DNA of 64,000 nucleotides from Arthrobacter sp. fls2-241-R2A-200 (lineage in GTDB: Bacteria; Actinomycetota; Actinomycetes; Actinomycetales; Micrococcaceae): the NCBI RefSeq assembly GCF_030209745.1, contig NZ_JARVRJ010000005.1, positions 1 to 64,000 on the forward strand, in the 5' to 3' direction. Both the position numbers and the translations under genes were made by a program. The notes below the pieces were generated by a model. The model worked only from the letters and a program-made list of their open reading frames with translations, was not told the DNA's origin and made no database searches. Below are positions 25,916 to 36,896 of the stretch, piece by piece. How positions within the stretch are numbered: position 1 is the first letter of the stretch; each line of letters starts with the position of its first letter.

Positions 25916-26623
25916 TCAAGCCTCCTCTGTAAGCAGCCGGTTCATGTCCTCGGGCAACAGCCGTCGGAACGCCCTGCGCGAGCCAAGATGGCTTTCGGAA
26001 GAGCGGTACAGGACAGCCGTTTCGACGGCGGTGGCCGCCAGCGCTTCGGCTTCCTTGTCCGTAGCCAGTGAGCGCAGCGCCAGGCGCATTGCCCCTGCCA
26101 GGCTGAGTTCCGGCTCCCATGCGCTGCGGACGGCGTCGGTAATCTGGTCGGCGAGGCCTCCCATCACCACGAAACCGTTCTCATCCGCGATGGAACCGTC
26201 GAAAGTGAGCCGGTAGAGGTGGTCTTGTTGCTGCGTCAGGCCTACCTCGGCCACGGCCAGTTCCACTTCGAAGGGCTTCTGCTCGGCCGTGAACACGGCG
26301 CCGAGGCTTTGGGCGTAGACGCTGGCCAAGCCACGGGCCGTGACGTCCTCGCGGTCATAGGAGTAGCCGCGGACATCGGCGTATCGAACCCCGGCCTGCC
26401 GGAGGCTCTCGAACTCGTTGTACTTGCCGACGGCGGCGAACGCGATTTTGTCGTAAATCTCGCCGATCTTGTGCAACGACGGCGAGGGGTTCTCCGCGAT
26501 CAGCGCGATTCCTTCGGCACAGCTCATGACGACGACGGACCGACCCCGTGCAATGCCTTTCCGGGCGAAGTCAGCCCGGTCCTTCATTAACTGTTCCGGG
26601 GAAACGTAGAACTGCTGGGTCAT
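25916..26623 (-). CDS. prcA: proteasome subunit alpha
   Basis: 235 aa, forms the outer rings of the 20S proteasome and gates access. The N-terminal [23 protein letters not shown] is typical of actinobacterial PrcA. It lacks an N-terminal threonine nucleophile, as expected for alpha subunits. The ATG at 26623 overlaps the region just after the prcB stop; the longer frame to 26716 reads into prcB and is rejected. It is one base upstream of pafA. Confidence 0.95.
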   Translation of the reverse strand: MTQQFYVSPEQLMKDRADFARKGIARGRSVVVMSCAEGIALIAENPSPSLHKIGEIYDKIAFAAVGKYNEFESLRQAGVRYADVRGYSYDREDVTARGLASVYAQSLGAVFTAEQKPFEVELAVAEVGLTQQQDHLYRLTFDGSIADENGFVVMGGLADQITDAVRSAWEPELSLAGAMRLALRSLATDKEAEALAATAVETAVLYRSSESHLGSRRAFRRLLPEDMNRLLTEEA

Positions 26624-26624
26624 G

Positions 26625-27434
26625 TCAGGCCTCTCGTCCGGCAACTGCGCGAGATTCAACAATGGCACCGGAAATGGCAGCCAGCTCACGGTCCGGGACG
26701 CGTCGGTTACCGGCACGGTTCACCGTGTAGATCACAGGCCAGAGCTGCCTGACCGGGTCCGGGCCGCCCGTGGCGGAGTCGTCGTCGGCGGCGTCGTAAA
26801 GGGCCTCAACGGCAACGGCCACGGCGTCATCTTCGGAGAGGTTCGGTTTCCACAGCTTCTTCAGGGCCCCACGCGCAAAAACGGAACCTGAGCCCACGGA
26901 ATGGTGTTCTTGTTCTTCGTACCGCCCGCCGGTCACATCGTAGGAAAACAAGCGGCCGATGCCGGAGACATTGTCAAAGCCGGCAAACAGGGGCACCACC
27001 GCCATACCCTGCATCGCCATGGGGAGGTTTCCGCGGATCATGGCACCGAGGCGATTCGCCTTTCCCACAAGGCTGAGGAGCGTGCCCTCGATCTTCTCGT
27101 AGTGCTCCAGTTCCACTTGGAACAGGCGGGTGATGTCTATCGCCAAACCGGCCGTGCCGGCGATGCCCAGCACCGAAAACTCGTCCGCCGGAAACACCTT
27201 CTCAATGTGCCGGCTGGCGATGACGTTCCCCATGGTTGCGCGCCTGTCACCAGCCATCAGCACGCCGCCCGCGTAGGTGAGGGCGACGATGGTGGTGGCA
27301 TGTGGTGATGCAGGCACTGTTCCGGCCGGCAGGGATTGGGAGAAGGGAAGGAGTTCGGGCCTGGAACGTTGCAGATGCTCTGTGAACGAAGACGTTGCCT
27401 GAGCGGCCAAGGGGCCGGTTGATGGGTCTTGCAT
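26625..27434 (-). CDS. prcB: proteasome subunit beta, catalytic
   Basis: 269 aa. A propeptide of about 46 residues is removed to expose the catalytic threonine (Thr47) in [12 protein letters not shown]. Later motifs [10 protein letters not shown] (Asp/Lys/Arg charge relay region) and YDVTGGRYE match the family. Two Thr residues occur side by side (47 and 48); by alignment with mycobacterial PrcB the first is the nucleophile. GGAG before the ATG at 27434 supports this start; the frame extends a further 16 codons without such support. Confidence 0.95.
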   Translation of the reverse strand: MQDPSTGPLAAQATSSFTEHLQRSRPELLPFSQSLPAGTVPASPHATTIVALTYAGGVLMAGDRRATMGNVIASRHIEKVFPADEFSVLGIAGTAGLAIDITRLFQVELEHYEKIEGTLLSLVGKANRLGAMIRGNLPMAMQGMAVVPLFAGFDNVSGIGRLFSYDVTGGRYEEQEHHSVGSGSVFARGALKKLWKPNLSEDDAVAVAVEALYDAADDDSATGGPDPVRQLWPVIYTVNRAGNRRVPDRELAAISGAIVESRAVAGREA

Positions 27435-27514
27435 TGCTGCACTCCTTCGACTCTGATGCCTGCCGGGGCCCGCCGGCCTCACGCCGGACGGGCCGTTGTG
27501 TTCCTGGCTTCCGC

Positions 27515-27718
27515 TTATTGGCCGCCTTTTTGGACGAACGCCCGAACGAATTCTTCGGCGTTGGATTCCAAAACGCCGTCGATTTCATCCAGGAGATCAT
27601 CCACGCCCTGCGTCGCATCCGAAGCCTGGGCCTCGGGAGCCGCAGGAGGGGCCTCCGGTACATCCACGTCGGTCTCGGACTCCCGGGACTGTGGTTGCTG
27701 TTGCTCCTGAGCTGCCAT
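27515..27718 (-). CDS. pup: prokaryotic ubiquitin-like protein Pup
   Basis: 67 aa, intrinsically disordered and acidic, with the C-terminal half predicted to form the helix that binds the ARC coiled coil ([20 protein letters not shown]). It ends GGQ, so Dop must deamidate the glutamine to glutamate before ligation by PafA. GGGAG precedes the ATG. It is between dop and prcB, the standard order. Confidence 0.97.
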   Translation of the reverse strand: MAAQEQQQPQSRESETDVDVPEAPPAAPEAQASDATQGVDDLLDEIDGVLESNAEEFVRAFVQKGGQ

Positions 27719-27819
27719 TTTCTTTCTCCCTACTGTCAGTCTCCCGGTGGTGGAGACTTCCTACTGCCATATTGCCACGGTCGGGGTGGCTGCGTACGGG
27801 TTTCGCGATGCCCTCCTGA

Positions 27820-29511
27820 TCACGTGGCGGGCGCGCCGGAATTCCTGGGCGGAGGTGGCTCCTGTCCCAGCAGTTCGGCCAGGAAAGTGGCCGCCTCCTG
27901 ATGCCGGTCAAAGAGGGCTCCAGTGAGCGCCTTCGTTCCCCTCAGTGGTTCCCGCGTGGGTACCCGCTGCAGCTTGCCGAGCCCCGGAACATCGAAAATC
28001 ACCGAGTCCCAACTGGCCCCGGCCACGTCCTTGCCGAACCGGGAAACACACCGACCACGGAAATAGGCCCGGGTGTCCGACGGCGGTTCGCCCACCGCCC
28101 GCGCGATGTCGCCGTCGTCGACAATCCTCTGCATGCGTTCGCGCGCCAGCAGCCTGTAGTAGAGGCCTTTCTCAGGGCGGATATCGGACCATTGGAGGTC
28201 CACGAGGCCGAGTCTGGCATCGTCCCAGGCAAGGCCATCCCGGTTTCGGTAGCCCTCCAACAGGGACTTCTTGGCCACCCATTCAACCGAAGAAGCAACG
28301 GAGTCGACGTCGTTGCCCAGGCCGGTCAAGGTGGACTCCCACTGCGCCAAGACCTCGTGGGTGTGGCCGTCTCCGGTGAGCGGGTCCGATACGCCCGTTT
28401 CCTGGGCAAGCTTGGCTGCCGCCTCGTAGTACATCCATTGCAGGTCCAGCGCCGTCACCCGGCGACCGTCCATGAGCCGAACGGTGGCCGTGAGCGTGGT
28501 GTCGTGGCTGATGGCTTGCAAAGCATGGACGGGTTCATGGACCTCGATCGGCGGAGCCAGCTTGGCTTCCACCAGGCTCAGGACCATGGCGGTGGTACCA
28601 AACTTCAGGAAGTTCGAGGCTTGGCTGAGGTTTGCGTCGCCGATGATCACGTGCAGCCGCCGATACTTGTCAGCGGTGGCGTGTGGTTCATCCCGGGTGT
28701 TGATGATAGGGCGCCGGATGGTGGTTTCCAACCCCACTTCGGCCTCAAAAAAATCAGCGCGCTGGCTGATCTGGTAGCCGGCCATTGAACTGTCCTGGCC
28801 CAACCCCACACGTCCGGCCCCGCACACGATCTGCCGCGAAACAAAGAAGGGCGTCAGGCCGCGGATGATGTCGCCGAAAGGCACGGACCGCGGCATGAGG
28901 TAGTTCTCATGCGACCCGTAGGAGACAGCCTTGTTGTCCGTGTTGTTTTTGTAGAGGTTGATCGGTGGCAAGCTGGCGTCAGCTGCCACCTTTCGGACAG
29001 TAGCCAACGCCACCAAGTCTCCGGCAGCATCCCAGATGACGGCGTCGCGTGGGTTGGTGACCTCCGGGCTTGAGTACTCGGGATGCGCGTGGTCAACGTA
29101 CAGCCGGGCGCCGTTGCCGAGGACCATATTCATCAGCAAGGAACCGGACTCGTCACCGCCATCCAACTCCAGTTCCTGGCGTCCGTAGGCCAAGGCGACC
29201 GCTTCGGCGTCGAGCACTGGCGGCTGATCGGTGAGCTGGCTGGGATCCGCGGCTGACCTCTCCAAGGTCCATCCGCGGGCGTCATGCAACGGCTCCTCGT
29301 CGGTATAGTCCCAGCGTGTTTCGGCGCCGCCTGCTGCCCGCTGCCGGGTCACCGTGGCGTAGGCCTGGATAATCCGGGCGGACATCATGGTGGCGTTGGC
29401 ACCGGGTGCCGACGGCGCGTGGATCCCATATTCGGTTTCGGCGCCCATGACCCGCATCGCTCCACCAACTGGCAGGTTCGCGGCTGCCGTACCCTGGATT
29501 TCTGGGGTCAC
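27820..29511 (-). CDS. dop: Pup deamidase/depupylase Dop
   Basis: 563 aa. Dop deamidates Pup-Gln to Pup-Glu and also removes Pup from tagged proteins. Signature sequences parallel Paf[14 protein letters not shown] at the N-terminus, [28 protein letters not shown] and [11 protein letters not shown]. It is about 110 residues longer than PafA, mostly from the N-terminal insertion containing the Dop loop. The GTG at 29511 overlaps the arc stop as GTGA; an ATG at 29457 ([11 protein letters not shown]) is an alternative start that would leave the catalytic region intact. Its stop lies 101 bases before pup. Confidence 0.94.
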   Translation of the reverse strand: MTPEIQGTAAANLPVGGAMRVMGAETEYGIHAPSAPGANATMMSARIIQAYATVTRQRAAGGAETRWDYTDEEPLHDARGWTLERSAADPSQLTDQPPVLDAEAVALAYGRQELELDGGDESGSLLMNMVLGNGARLYVDHAHPEYSSPEVTNPRDAVIWDAAGDLVALATVRKVAADASLPPINLYKNNTDNKAVSYGSHENYLMPRSVPFGDIIRGLTPFFVSRQIVCGAGRVGLGQDSSMAGYQISQRADFFEAEVGLETTIRRPIINTRDEPHATADKYRRLHVIIGDANLSQASNFLKFGTTAMVLSLVEAKLAPPIEVHEPVHALQAISHDTTLTATVRLMDGRRVTALDLQWMYYEAAAKLAQETGVSDPLTGDGHTHEVLAQWESTLTGLGNDVDSVASSVEWVAKKSLLEGYRNRDGLAWDDARLGLVDLQWSDIRPEKGLYYRLLARERMQRIVDDGDIARAVGEPPSDTRAYFRGRCVSRFGKDVAGASWDSVIFDVPGLGKLQRVPTREPLRGTKALTGALFDRHQEAATFLAELLGQEPPPPRNSGAPAT

Positions 29512-31322
29512 AGGTACTGACCCGTGTTGGCTGTGGTCTCGATGGACTTGCCCGGTTCCTGCCCGGCCTTGCCTTGGACGATGGTGCGGATGTACGTGAT
29601 CCGCTCGCCCTTCTTACCGGATATCCGGGCCCAATCGTCAGGGTTGGTGGTGTTCGGCATGTCCTCATGCTCCCGGAATTCGTCCACCACGGCCCGCAGA
29701 AGGTGATCGATCCGAAGGCCCTTTTGGTTGTTGGTCAGGAGGTCCTTGATGGCATATTTCTTGGCGCGGTCCACCACGTTCTGGACCACGGCCCCGGAGT
29801 TGAAGTCCTTGAAGTAGAGCATCTCTGTATCGCCGTTGGCGTATGTCACCTCCAAGTACTCGTTTGATTTCTCTGTCGAGTACATTGCTTCAACCGTGCG
29901 TTGGATCATGGCATCCACCGTCGCCTGTGGATCGCCTCCATGCTCGGCCAGGTCTTGGGTGTGGAAGGGAAGGTCGGTGGTGATGTACTTGGCGAAGATG
30001 TCGGCCGCCGCCTCGGCATCGGGACGCTGGATCTTGACTTTGACGTCCAGACGGCCGGGCCGCAGGATCGCGGGGTCGATCATGTCCTCGCGGTTGGATG
30101 CGCCAATGACAATGACGTTGTCCAGCCGCTCAACCCCATCAATTTCGCTGAGCAATTGGGGAACGATGGTGGTTTCGACGTCGGACGAAACCCCGGTGCC
30201 GCGGGTGCGGAACAGCGAGTCCATCTCATCGAAGAACACCACCACAGGGCTGCCGTCTGAGGCTTTCTCGCGGGCGCGGGAAAAGATCAGCCTGATGTGC
30301 CGTTCGGTTTCGCCCACGTACTTGTCCAGGAGCTCGGGACCTTTGATGTTCAGGAAGTAGCTCTTGAGGTCCGTGTTCCCGGCGCGCTCAGCGGCGCGGG
30401 CAGCCAAGGAGTTGGCAACTGCCTTCGCGATCAGCGTCTTCCCGCAACCTGGCGGGCCGTAAAGGAGGATGCCTTTCGGGGCTTTGAGGCCGTGTTCGCG
30501 GTACAGGTCCGGGTGGAGGAAGGGCAGTTCGACGGCGTCGCGGATTTGCTCGATCTGTGGCCCCAACCCGCCGATGTCCTCATAGGTGATGTCCGGGACT
30601 TCCTCGAGGACGAGGTTCTCCACTTCTGCGCGCGGGACTTTCTCCAGGGCGTAGCCCGTCCGCGCATCGAGGGACAAAGCGTCCCCGACCTTCAAATGGG
30701 TGCCTTGCAGGGCTCCGGAGAGCCTGACAACCCGTTCCTCATCGGCGCGGCCAACCACCAGGGCGCGGTCCTTGCCCAGCAATTCCTTGAGAGTGACCAG
30801 TTCACCGGCACGTTCGTAACCTAGGCCGGCAACAATCAGGAGTGCCTCGTTCAGCAGCACTTCCTGTCCAACGGCAAGCTGGTTGAGATTGACCAATGGG
30901 CTCACCCCGACCCGCATCTTCCGGCCGGCGTTGAAGATGTCCACTGATTCCTCGGTGGCGGCTTGGCCTGAGCTGCCGGCAGCGGGCTGCCGGCGCGGGT
31001 TCACTTGGAGTACGGTTCCGAAGCTGTAGGGCGGCTGCCCCTCCTGCTCCAGCGCACCTTTCAGCCGGAGAATCTCGGCCTTGGCCGCCTCGAGCATGGT
31101 GACGAGTTTGCCGTTGTTCTGGGTGGCGGCGGCCAGTTGGCGGTCGATGTGGCGGAGCTTGTCCCGGAGGATGTTGATCTGCCGCTCGGCAACGGTGAGT
31201 TCGCTGGAGCTCGACGCCGGTTGAACTGCGGCGAGTCTCCGCCTCGCTGCCTCGTCGGATGCAGCGTTTGGTTCTTCCGGCGTCGGCCGTCCAAGGTCGT
31301 TGTTAGGCGTATCCACGATCAT
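29508..31322 (-). CDS. arc: proteasome-associated AAA+ ATPase ARC/Mpa
   Basis: 604 aa. An N-terminal coiled coil (about 30-90) captures Pup, followed by OB-fold domains and an AAA module with Walker A GPPGCGKT and Walker [10 protein letters not shown]. The chain ends QYL, the penultimate-tyrosine motif that docks into the proteasome alpha ring. The ring unfolds pupylated substrates and feeds them to PrcA/PrcB. AGGAAGGGG supports the ATG at 31322; 48 upstream codons of the open frame lack initiation signals. The stop overlaps dop by 4 bases. Confidence 0.96.
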   Translation of the reverse strand: MIVDTPNNDLGRPTPEEPNAASDEAARRRLAAVQPASSSSELTVAERQINILRDKLRHIDRQLAAATQNNGKLVTMLEAAKAEILRLKGALEQEGQPPYSFGTVLQVNPRRQPAAGSSGQAATEESVDIFNAGRKMRVGVSPLVNLNQLAVGQEVLLNEALLIVAGLGYERAGELVTLKELLGKDRALVVGRADEERVVRLSGALQGTHLKVGDALSLDARTGYALEKVPRAEVENLVLEEVPDITYEDIGGLGPQIEQIRDAVELPFLHPDLYREHGLKAPKGILLYGPPGCGKTLIAKAVANSLAARAAERAGNTDLKSYFLNIKGPELLDKYVGETERHIRLIFSRAREKASDGSPVVVFFDEMDSLFRTRGTGVSSDVETTIVPQLLSEIDGVERLDNVIVIGASNREDMIDPAILRPGRLDVKVKIQRPDAEAAADIFAKYITTDLPFHTQDLAEHGGDPQATVDAMIQRTVEAMYSTEKSNEYLEVTYANGDTEMLYFKDFNSGAVVQNVVDRAKKYAIKDLLTNNQKGLRIDHLLRAVVDEFREHEDMPNTTNPDDWARISGKKGERITYIRTIVQGKAGQEPGKSIETTANTGQYL

Positions 31323-31413
31323 CAACCCCTTCCTGAGCTTTAACAAGACCTTAGTCCGGAAAAGTCCTAGGGGGTCGGAGACATCCGCAATGCGGACTCT
31401 ATTGTGACCTTGG

Positions 31414-32487
31414 TCAGTTTGTGACTGTCGGGTCGTCCTGGACGTTGGTTCCGGCGATGGCGTCACGGGCGGCCCGGCGGAGCTTCTTGTCAGAAACTGC
31501 CCGTTCTCCTACTGCCGCCGGTGTCCACGCGTTGAGGTCTTCCTCGCTGAACTCCGTCTTGGATGGACGGCGCTTGACGGAAATTCCCGTGACTCCATCT
31601 GCGAGACGGCGCGTCACCAGGAGGAATCCGGTGTGCGCCACCATGCGGTGGTCGGGACGGACGGCAAGGCCTTCCAAGTGCCATCCGCGGACCATGGATT
31701 CCCAAGCGTCGGGCTCCGTGAAGCGCCCGTCGGCACGGATGGCCTCAGCGGTCCTCGAGAGCTGCGTCACGGTGGCCACGTAGTTGATCCAGACCCCACC
31801 GGGCGCAAGGACTGTGGCGACGGCGTCCAGGCATTCCCAGGGAGCCAGCATGTCCAGCACCACACGGTCGACGGAACCGGGAGCTTCGGCCCTGACAACT
31901 TCCTCCTGGAAGTCGCCGATCGAGATCTGCCACGCAGGGTGCGGGCCACCAAAAATAGTTTCAACGTTCCCGCGTGCGATGTCCGCAAATTCTTCACGAC
32001 GTTCAAACGAGTGGAGGTAGCCGCCGTCGCCCACTGCACGCAGCAGCGAAATCGATAGGGCCCCCGAGCCCACGCCCGCCTCGACGACGCGGGCACCGGG
32101 GAAGATATCCGCCATGGTCACGATCTGGCCGGCATCCTTCGGGTACACCACCGCTGCGCCGCGTGGCATGGAAAGCACGAAGTCCGAAAGCAGCGGCCGC
32201 AGGGTCTGGTATTGCTGCCCGACGTTGTTGCTCACCACCGAGCCGTCCACTTTACCGATGATCTCATCATGGTTGAGGAAGCCGCGGTGCGTATGGAATG
32301 CTCCGCCGACTTCCAGCGTGATGGTGTTCATGCGTCCCCGCTCGTCAGTGAGCTGGACCCGCTCCCCCACGCGGAAAGGGCCGCGGCGACGTGCGGCACC
32401 TGTCGGCTGCGCGGCCTGGGCAGCGCTTGCTTCGTTTGGCTTTTCAGGGCCGGCGCTTGCTTCGAGGGCGGCGGTTTCGCTGCTCAT
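31414..32487 (-). CDS. trmI: tRNA (adenine-58-N1)-methyltransferase TrmI
   Basis: 357 aa. It methylates N1 of A58 in the T-loop of tRNAs. The catalytic domain has the SAM motif [12 protein letters not shown] (about 135) and [13 protein letters not shown] as the motif IV region; an N-terminal OB-like domain contains [10 protein letters not shown]. The first 45 residues are Ala/Glu-rich and variable. GAGGAA before the ATG at 32487 supports the start. In actinobacteria this gene usually heads the proteasome operon, as here (91 bases before arc). Confidence 0.93.
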   Translation of the reverse strand: MSSETAALEASAGPEKPNEASAAQAAQPTGAARRRGPFRVGERVQLTDERGRMNTITLEVGGAFHTHRGFLNHDEIIGKVDGSVVSNNVGQQYQTLRPLLSDFVLSMPRGAAVVYPKDAGQIVTMADIFPGARVVEAGVGSGALSISLLRAVGDGGYLHSFERREEFADIARGNVETIFGGPHPAWQISIGDFQEEVVRAEAPGSVDRVVLDMLAPWECLDAVATVLAPGGVWINYVATVTQLSRTAEAIRADGRFTEPDAWESMVRGWHLEGLAVRPDHRMVAHTGFLLVTRRLADGVTGISVKRRPSKTEFSEEDLNAWTPAAVGERAVSDKKLRRAARDAIAGTNVQDDPTVTN

Positions 32488-32601
32488 GTGGTGTTCCTCG
32501 CTCTTGTTACGGCTGGGTCGCGCTGTGTTGCACCGGACGGGCGCCAAAGAATGGTGGTCGGATCGGCTGGACGGCCGGCAAGTAACTCTACCGGGCCAAG
32601 G

Positions 32602-33765
32602 TCAGGCCCGCCCGCTTCCGCGGGCTTCCTTGCCTGTAATGGCTGTCACGACAGTCTGTTGCCGGAGTAAGCCAGTGACAAGTCCATTCTGGTCCACCAC
32701 AGCGTATTCGGCCCCTTCGAGGCGGGCCAAGTACTGGATCAATTCCTGCCCCTTGGACCACTCAGGAACGTAAGCCCCAGCGGCCAGGGCGTGCGCCACC
32801 GCCGCGACCGGCGTCGTGCTGGCAGCATAAGGGGGAACTGCTGCAATTGCATCCGGGTCCACCACGCCCTGCGGTTTGCCGTCAGGAGCACACATCACTA
32901 CCACCGGGTGCCCGGCGGGGGAAATGGCCAGGACATCCGCTACGGACGCTGAGCCCGGGATACCGACAGCGGGCTCGGCCAAACCTGCGGCACTGACCAG
33001 GAAGAGGCGGCTGCGAAGTTTAGCGGCCTGGATGGAACCGGACGCCCCCATCCAGAGGAAACCGCACACGAGGGCGGTGATCAAGACCAAGTTCAGGTCC
33101 AACGGCGAGCGACTCAGCAAGGGAAGGCCAACGAACCATACAGCGAGTGCGACGGCGATGATGCGGCCAGCCCAGCCCGCGGCGATGGTGCCCTTATCCT
33201 GGCTTCCGGTGGCCTTCCAAACAGCTGACTCGACCAAGCGGCCGCCGTCCAGGGGCAAGCCCGGCAACACGTTGAACAGGCCGATCAGAAGATTGGCCCA
33301 CATCAATATGTTCGCCAACGTTTCCGCTACGCCGCTGAGCAAGCCTGCCGAGATGACACCCCACACGACACCCGCCAAGACAAAATTCGACGCCGGTCCA
33401 GCCAAGGCCACAATGACCGACCGCCCTGGCGAGGCCGTGAAGTTCTCAAATTGCGTATGGCCGCCCCACAGGTTTAACACAATCTTCTCGGTGGGCCAGT
33501 TGAACGACTTGGCGCTGAGGGCGTGGGCAAGCTCATGCACCAGTACAGAGATAGCCAGCAGGACGGCGTAACCTAACGCCACTAAATAGGCGGCGATGCC
33601 CAAGTGCGGTGTCCGAGCCAAGAGGGCCGGCCCATAGACGATCACGGTAAACGCGGCAATGACGAACCATGAGTAGGCCAGGTAGACCGGAATTCCAGCT
33701 ACCCTTCCGAGGGGAATGCCGTCCTTCTTAGCGGCTGCGGCGTGGTGGGGCGCGGAGTTGCTCAT
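32602..33765 (-). CDS. site-2 protease with CBS domains (Rip3-like)
   Basis: 387 aa intramembrane zinc metalloprotease. Multiple membrane segments lie between about 20 and 240. The zinc motif HELAH is near residue 78 and the third ligand is in NVLPGLPLDGGRL near 170. The C-terminal region (about 255-375) looks like a CBS pair, which may sense a nucleotide. It resembles Rip3 of Mycobacterium. Substrate unknown, possibly an anti-sigma factor or signal-peptide remnant. Its ATG directly follows the HAD stop (TAAATG), so the two genes are one operon. Confidence 0.92.
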   Translation of the reverse strand: MSNSAPHHAAAAKKDGIPLGRVAGIPVYLAYSWFVIAAFTVIVYGPALLARTPHLGIAAYLVALGYAVLLAISVLVHELAHALSAKSFNWPTEKIVLNLWGGHTQFENFTASPGRSVIVALAGPASNFVLAGVVWGVISAGLLSGVAETLANILMWANLLIGLFNVLPGLPLDGGRLVESAVWKATGSQDKGTIAAGWAGRIIAVALAVWFVGLPLLSRSPLDLNLVLITALVCGFLWMGASGSIQAAKLRSRLFLVSAAGLAEPAVGIPGSASVADVLAISPAGHPVVVMCAPDGKPQGVVDPDAIAAVPPYAASTTPVAAVAHALAAGAYVPEWSKGQELIQYLARLEGAEYAVVDQNGLVTGLLRQQTVVTAITGKEARGSGRA

Positions 33766-34512
33766 TTAGTTGGACCCTTCAAGGAGCGCGTCCTCAGGTG
33801 CGAACCACCGTGACCGCGATCCGTCGAAACGATCTGCCACTAAGGCGCTGATGTCCTCGCTGGTCCGTCCCACCAACGTTTCCCACTGGGTCATCCGAGG
33901 GTCCTCGGGAAGCGGGACCTGGTGGGGTATTCCAACGGTGACAACCCCCGAAGCCATGGCGGCAGCGGCGCCCGGAACAGAGTCCTCCAACGCAACGCAG
34001 TGATCTACCGTGACTGCGGGATCCTCCAAGGCAAGCCGCTCAACAGCAGTGAGGTACGCCTCCGGGTGCGGCTTTCCGTGGGTCACTGTGTCTCCCGTGA
34101 CCATGAACTCAAAGTATGGCTTCGGCAAGCTGTCAACCACTACGCCAGCAAGGGGACTTTCAGACATGGTGACCAAGGCACACCGGACACCGGCCCCAAA
34201 AAGGTCGTCAAGAAGCTCGCGGGCACCCGGACGCCATGGAACCTCGGTACGGACAGCACTGATGACTTGTTGGCTCAGGGTATCCACGATGTCACGGGCC
34301 TCAAGGTCCACCCCGGCTCGCTGCAGGACAGCGGCTGAGTGGAACAAGGATTGACCGACCAATTGCATAGCCTGCTCATGGGACCACGTGCCGCCGTGGG
34401 ATTCCACCAGCGCACGCTCGGCGGCGATCCAGTACGGCTCGGTATCCACGAGCGTGCCATCCATATCCCAGAGCACGGCTTTGAGGAGGGGCTGTCCGGG
34501 TAACGAATGCAT
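33766..34512 (-). CDS. HAD-superfamily hydrolase
   Basis: 248 aa of the beta-phosphoglucomutase-like HAD subfamily. Motif I is DMDGTLVDTEPYW (catalytic Asp nucleophile near residue 16); motif II contains VTMSES; motif III is the Lys in HGKPHPE; motif IV is VALEDS. A helical cap domain lies between I and II. It probably removes phosphate from a small sugar phosphate or similar metabolite. The open frame continues upstream to 35031, but that part is the antisense of the PAC2 gene; the ATG at 34512 has TAGACT seven bases upstream and is preferred. Confidence 0.9.
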   Translation of the reverse strand: MHSLPGQPLLKAVLWDMDGTLVDTEPYWIAAERALVESHGGTWSHEQAMQLVGQSLFHSAAVLQRAGVDLEARDIVDTLSQQVISAVRTEVPWRPGARELLDDLFGAGVRCALVTMSESPLAGVVVDSLPKPYFEFMVTGDTVTHGKPHPEAYLTAVERLALEDPAVTVDHCVALEDSVPGAAAAMASGVVTVGIPHQVPLPEDPRMTQWETLVGRTSEDISALVADRFDGSRSRWFAPEDALLEGSN

Positions 34513-34519
34513 GGTTTCA

Positions 34520-34525
34520 AGTCTA
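34520..34525 (-). promoter_or_regulatory. leaderless -10 box of the HAD gene
   Basis: Minus-strand TAGACT ends seven bases before the ATG at 34512. It faces away from the leaderless -10 box of the PAC2 gene in the same 123-base region. Confidence 0.5.
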
Positions 34526-34623
34526 CGTGGAAGCTGGGGTGCGGCTTCGCGCGCATTGCGCTCTGCGCGAAGCGTGGACACGCTATGGGGTGAAATGCCA
34601 TGCATCCCCAAGGGTCTTGGACG

Positions 34624-34629
34624 TAGGGT
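34624..34629 (+). promoter_or_regulatory. leaderless -10 box of the PAC2 gene
   Basis: TAGGGT ends six bases before the ATG at 34636; no ribosome binding site. Confidence 0.5.
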
Positions 34630-34635
34630 GAGTGG

Positions 34636-35541
34636 ATGAACAGTGTGGACGGGACACCCGAAGGACAGGACATCACAGCGGAGCCCGAGCGTTTCCTCAA
34701 GGAACCCGCGGAGGGCCAGCGCGTCACCGTCATGATCGCCGCTTTTGAGGGCTGGAACGACGCCGGTGAGGCCGCCAGCGATGCCCTGCACTATCTGAAC
34801 AAACTCTGGGCAGGCAAGAAAGTCGGCACCGTGGACGCCGAGGAATACTACGACTTCCAGTTCACCCGGCCGACGGTCCGCCGGACGTCGTCGGGTGCTC
34901 GCAAGGTCAAGTGGCCCTCCACCCGGATCTACAAGGCGCCGGTTCCGGACAGCAACGTTGACGTGGTGTTCGTCCTTGGGACCGAACCCTCCTACCGCTG
35001 GCGCGCCTACACCACGGAACTGCTGGTCCACGCTGAGGCGCTGAAGGTGGACTCTGTCATCTTGGTTGGCGCATTACTGGCCGACGTGCCCCACAGCCGC
35101 CCCATCCCGGTCAGCACAACCAGTGAGGACGGCGATCTGCGCGAACGCCTGAACCTCGAAGCTCCACAGTATGAGGGACCAGTGGGAATCGTGGGCGTGT
35201 TAGGTGAGTTCGCGCTGTTGGCGGGGCTGCCCACTGTCTCGCTGTGGGCTGCTGTTCCGCACTATGTGGCGCAGCCTCCCTCCCCCAAGGCCCAGCTCGC
35301 CATCCTGCACCGGATTGAAGACCTGCTTCAAGTGCCGGTGGACAGCCAAGCCCTTGCCGAAGAGTCCGAGGCATGGGAACGGGGCGTGGATGAACTCGCC
35401 ACCGAGGACCCGGAGATCGCTGCCTACGTCAGGCAGTTGGAGGAAGCCAAAGACACCGCGGACCTCCCGGAAGCGTCCGGGGAGTCAATCGCCCGTGAGT
35501 TCGAACGGTACCTGAAGCGACGCGGAAAAGACCGCCCCTGA
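34636..35541 (+). CDS. PAC2-family protein
   Basis: 301 aa, related to proteasome assembly chaperone 2 proteins. The PAC2 domain runs from MIAAFEGWNDAGEAAS (near 35) to VPHYVAQPPSPKA (near 215) and contains FVLGTEPSYRWRAY. Actinobacterial members are not shown to assemble proteasomes, but the presence 2 kb from the Pup-proteasome block is suggestive. The C-terminal 70 residues are acidic and helical. It is divergent from the HAD-Rip pair and convergent with mshC (14-base gap). Confidence 0.92.
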   Translation: MNSVDGTPEGQDITAEPERFLKEPAEGQRVTVMIAAFEGWNDAGEAASDALHYLNKLWAGKKVGTVDAEEYYDFQFTRPTVRRTSSGARKVKWPSTRIYKAPVPDSNVDVVFVLGTEPSYRWRAYTTELLVHAEALKVDSVILVGALLADVPHSRPIPVSTTSEDGDLRERLNLEAPQYEGPVGIVGVLGEFALLAGLPTVSLWAAVPHYVAQPPSPKAQLAILHRIEDLLQVPVDSQALAEESEAWERGVDELATEDPEIAAYVRQLEEAKDTADLPEASGESIAREFERYLKRRGKDRP

Positions 35542-35555
35542 GCCGGTAACCGGCT

Positions 35556-36881
35556 TCAGAGCTCCACGCCAAGAAGGGCATTGACCGCATTCGCCATCAG
35601 TGCCCCTTCGGCGACGGGAATGTCGGCTTCGCCGCTCAACACGTTTTCGGCCCAACGGTCGACGGCGGCAATCGCTCCGGGTGCGTTGAGGTCCTCGGCC
35701 AGTTCCCGGCGCATGGCAGCGAGCAGCCCCAATGCGGATTCCGGTTCAGCCGCCGATCCAGCGACAGATTCAGCACCCGGTGCCACCTTCACCGTGGCGC
35801 GGCTGCGAGCCCGGCGCCAGCGCTCCAGGCGTTCTTTCGCCGCCGTAAACGTCTCGTCGGTCCACGACCAGTCCGAGCGGTAATGGTTGGCGAGAATGGC
35901 AAGGCGGATAGCCGCCGGATCCTCGCCGGCCGCCCGGAGTTTGGAGACAAGGACCAGATTGCCCTTGGACTTGCTCATCTTCTCGCCATCCAGGCCCACC
36001 ATGCCGGCGTGCGCGTAGTGCTTGGCCAACGGGACGCCGGACAGCGAGTACGCATGCCCTGCGCCCATCTCGTGATGCGGGAAGATCAAATCGGAGCCGC
36101 CACCTTGCACCGTGAAGGGTGCGGGAAGGTATTTCCGGGCTATGACCGTGCACTCGATGTGCCAGCCGGGACGGCCGTCACCGAGCGTCGCTCCGGGCCA
36201 ACTCGGTTCATGTTCGCGGGCTACCCGCCACAACAAGGGATCCAGGGCTTGGCGTTTGCCCGCCCTGGCGGGGTCGCCGCCACGTTCCGCGAACAGGGCA
36301 AGCATCTCCGCCTCGCCCAGTCCGGACACGTCGCCCAGAGTCCAAGCATCCGTGGCGTCAGAGCGCTTGCCAGCTGCTTCGACGTCGTAATAGACGTCGC
36401 CGTCCGGCTCGCCGTCGGAACCCTCCACCCGATATGCGAGGCCGTCAGCGATGAGCTGCTCGATGGCGGGAACGATGTCCGGGATGGCCTCGACTGCGCC
36501 GATGTAGTGGTCAGGGGCAATGACGTTCAAAGCGTCCATGTCAGTATGGAAGAGCTCGATTTGGCTGGCCGCGAGGTCGCGCCAATCCACTCCCGTTGCC
36601 GTGGCCCGCTCAAGCAAGGGATCGTCGACGTCGGTGACGTTTTGTACGTACGCCACGCGGGTCCCGGCGTCACGCCAGGCGCGGTTCAAGAGGTCGAACG
36701 CCACGTAGCTCGCAGCGTGCCCCATGTGCGTGGCGTCATAAGGAGTGATCCCACAGACGTACATGGACTGCTCAGGCTGCTGGCCGATGTCCACCAAGCC
36801 ACCCGCCGCCGTATCGAAAAGCCGTAGCGTGGGCATGCTGCCGGGCAGCTCAGGGACAGGGCGGGTACTCCACGATTTCAC
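35556..36881 (-). CDS. mshC: mycothiol ligase MshC
   Basis: 441 aa. It joins cysteine to 1-D-myo-inosityl glucosamine using ATP, the penultimate step in mycothiol synthesis. It resembles cysteinyl-tRNA synthetase in its catalytic domain: zinc ligand and HIGH region [14 protein letters not shown] (about 43-56) and EKMSKSKGN (KMSKS loop, about 300). The anticodon-binding domain of CysS is lacking, which distinguishes MshC. The start is GTG at 36881 with TAAGGT six bases before it. Directly upstream of it lies uppP (15-base gap). Confidence 0.95.
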   Translation of the reverse strand: MKSWSTRPVPELPGSMPTLRLFDTAAGGLVDIGQQPEQSMYVCGITPYDATHMGHAASYVAFDLLNRAWRDAGTRVAYVQNVTDVDDPLLERATATGVDWRDLAASQIELFHTDMDALNVIAPDHYIGAVEAIPDIVPAIEQLIADGLAYRVEGSDGEPDGDVYYDVEAAGKRSDATDAWTLGDVSGLGEAEMLALFAERGGDPARAGKRQALDPLLWRVAREHEPSWPGATLGDGRPGWHIECTVIARKYLPAPFTVQGGGSDLIFPHHEMGAGHAYSLSGVPLAKHYAHAGMVGLDGEKMSKSKGNLVLVSKLRAAGEDPAAIRLAILANHYRSDWSWTDETFTAAKERLERWRRARSRATVKVAPGAESVAGSAAEPESALGLLAAMRRELAEDLNAPGAIAAVDRWAENVLSGEADIPVAEGALMANAVNALLGVEL

Positions 36882-36887
36882 GACTCA

Positions 36888-36893
36888 ACCTTA
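36888..36893 (-). promoter_or_regulatory. leaderless -10 box of mshC
   Basis: Minus-strand TAAGGT ends six bases before the GTG at 36881, within the 15-base gap after the uppP stop. mshC may thus be expressed independently of uppP. Confidence 0.45.
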
Positions 36894-36896
36894 GTG

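Noticed and set aside
34513..35031. N-terminal extension of the HAD hydrolase frame
   Set aside because: It is antisense to the PAC2 gene; the HAD fold starts right after the ATG at 34512, which has a leaderless -10 box.
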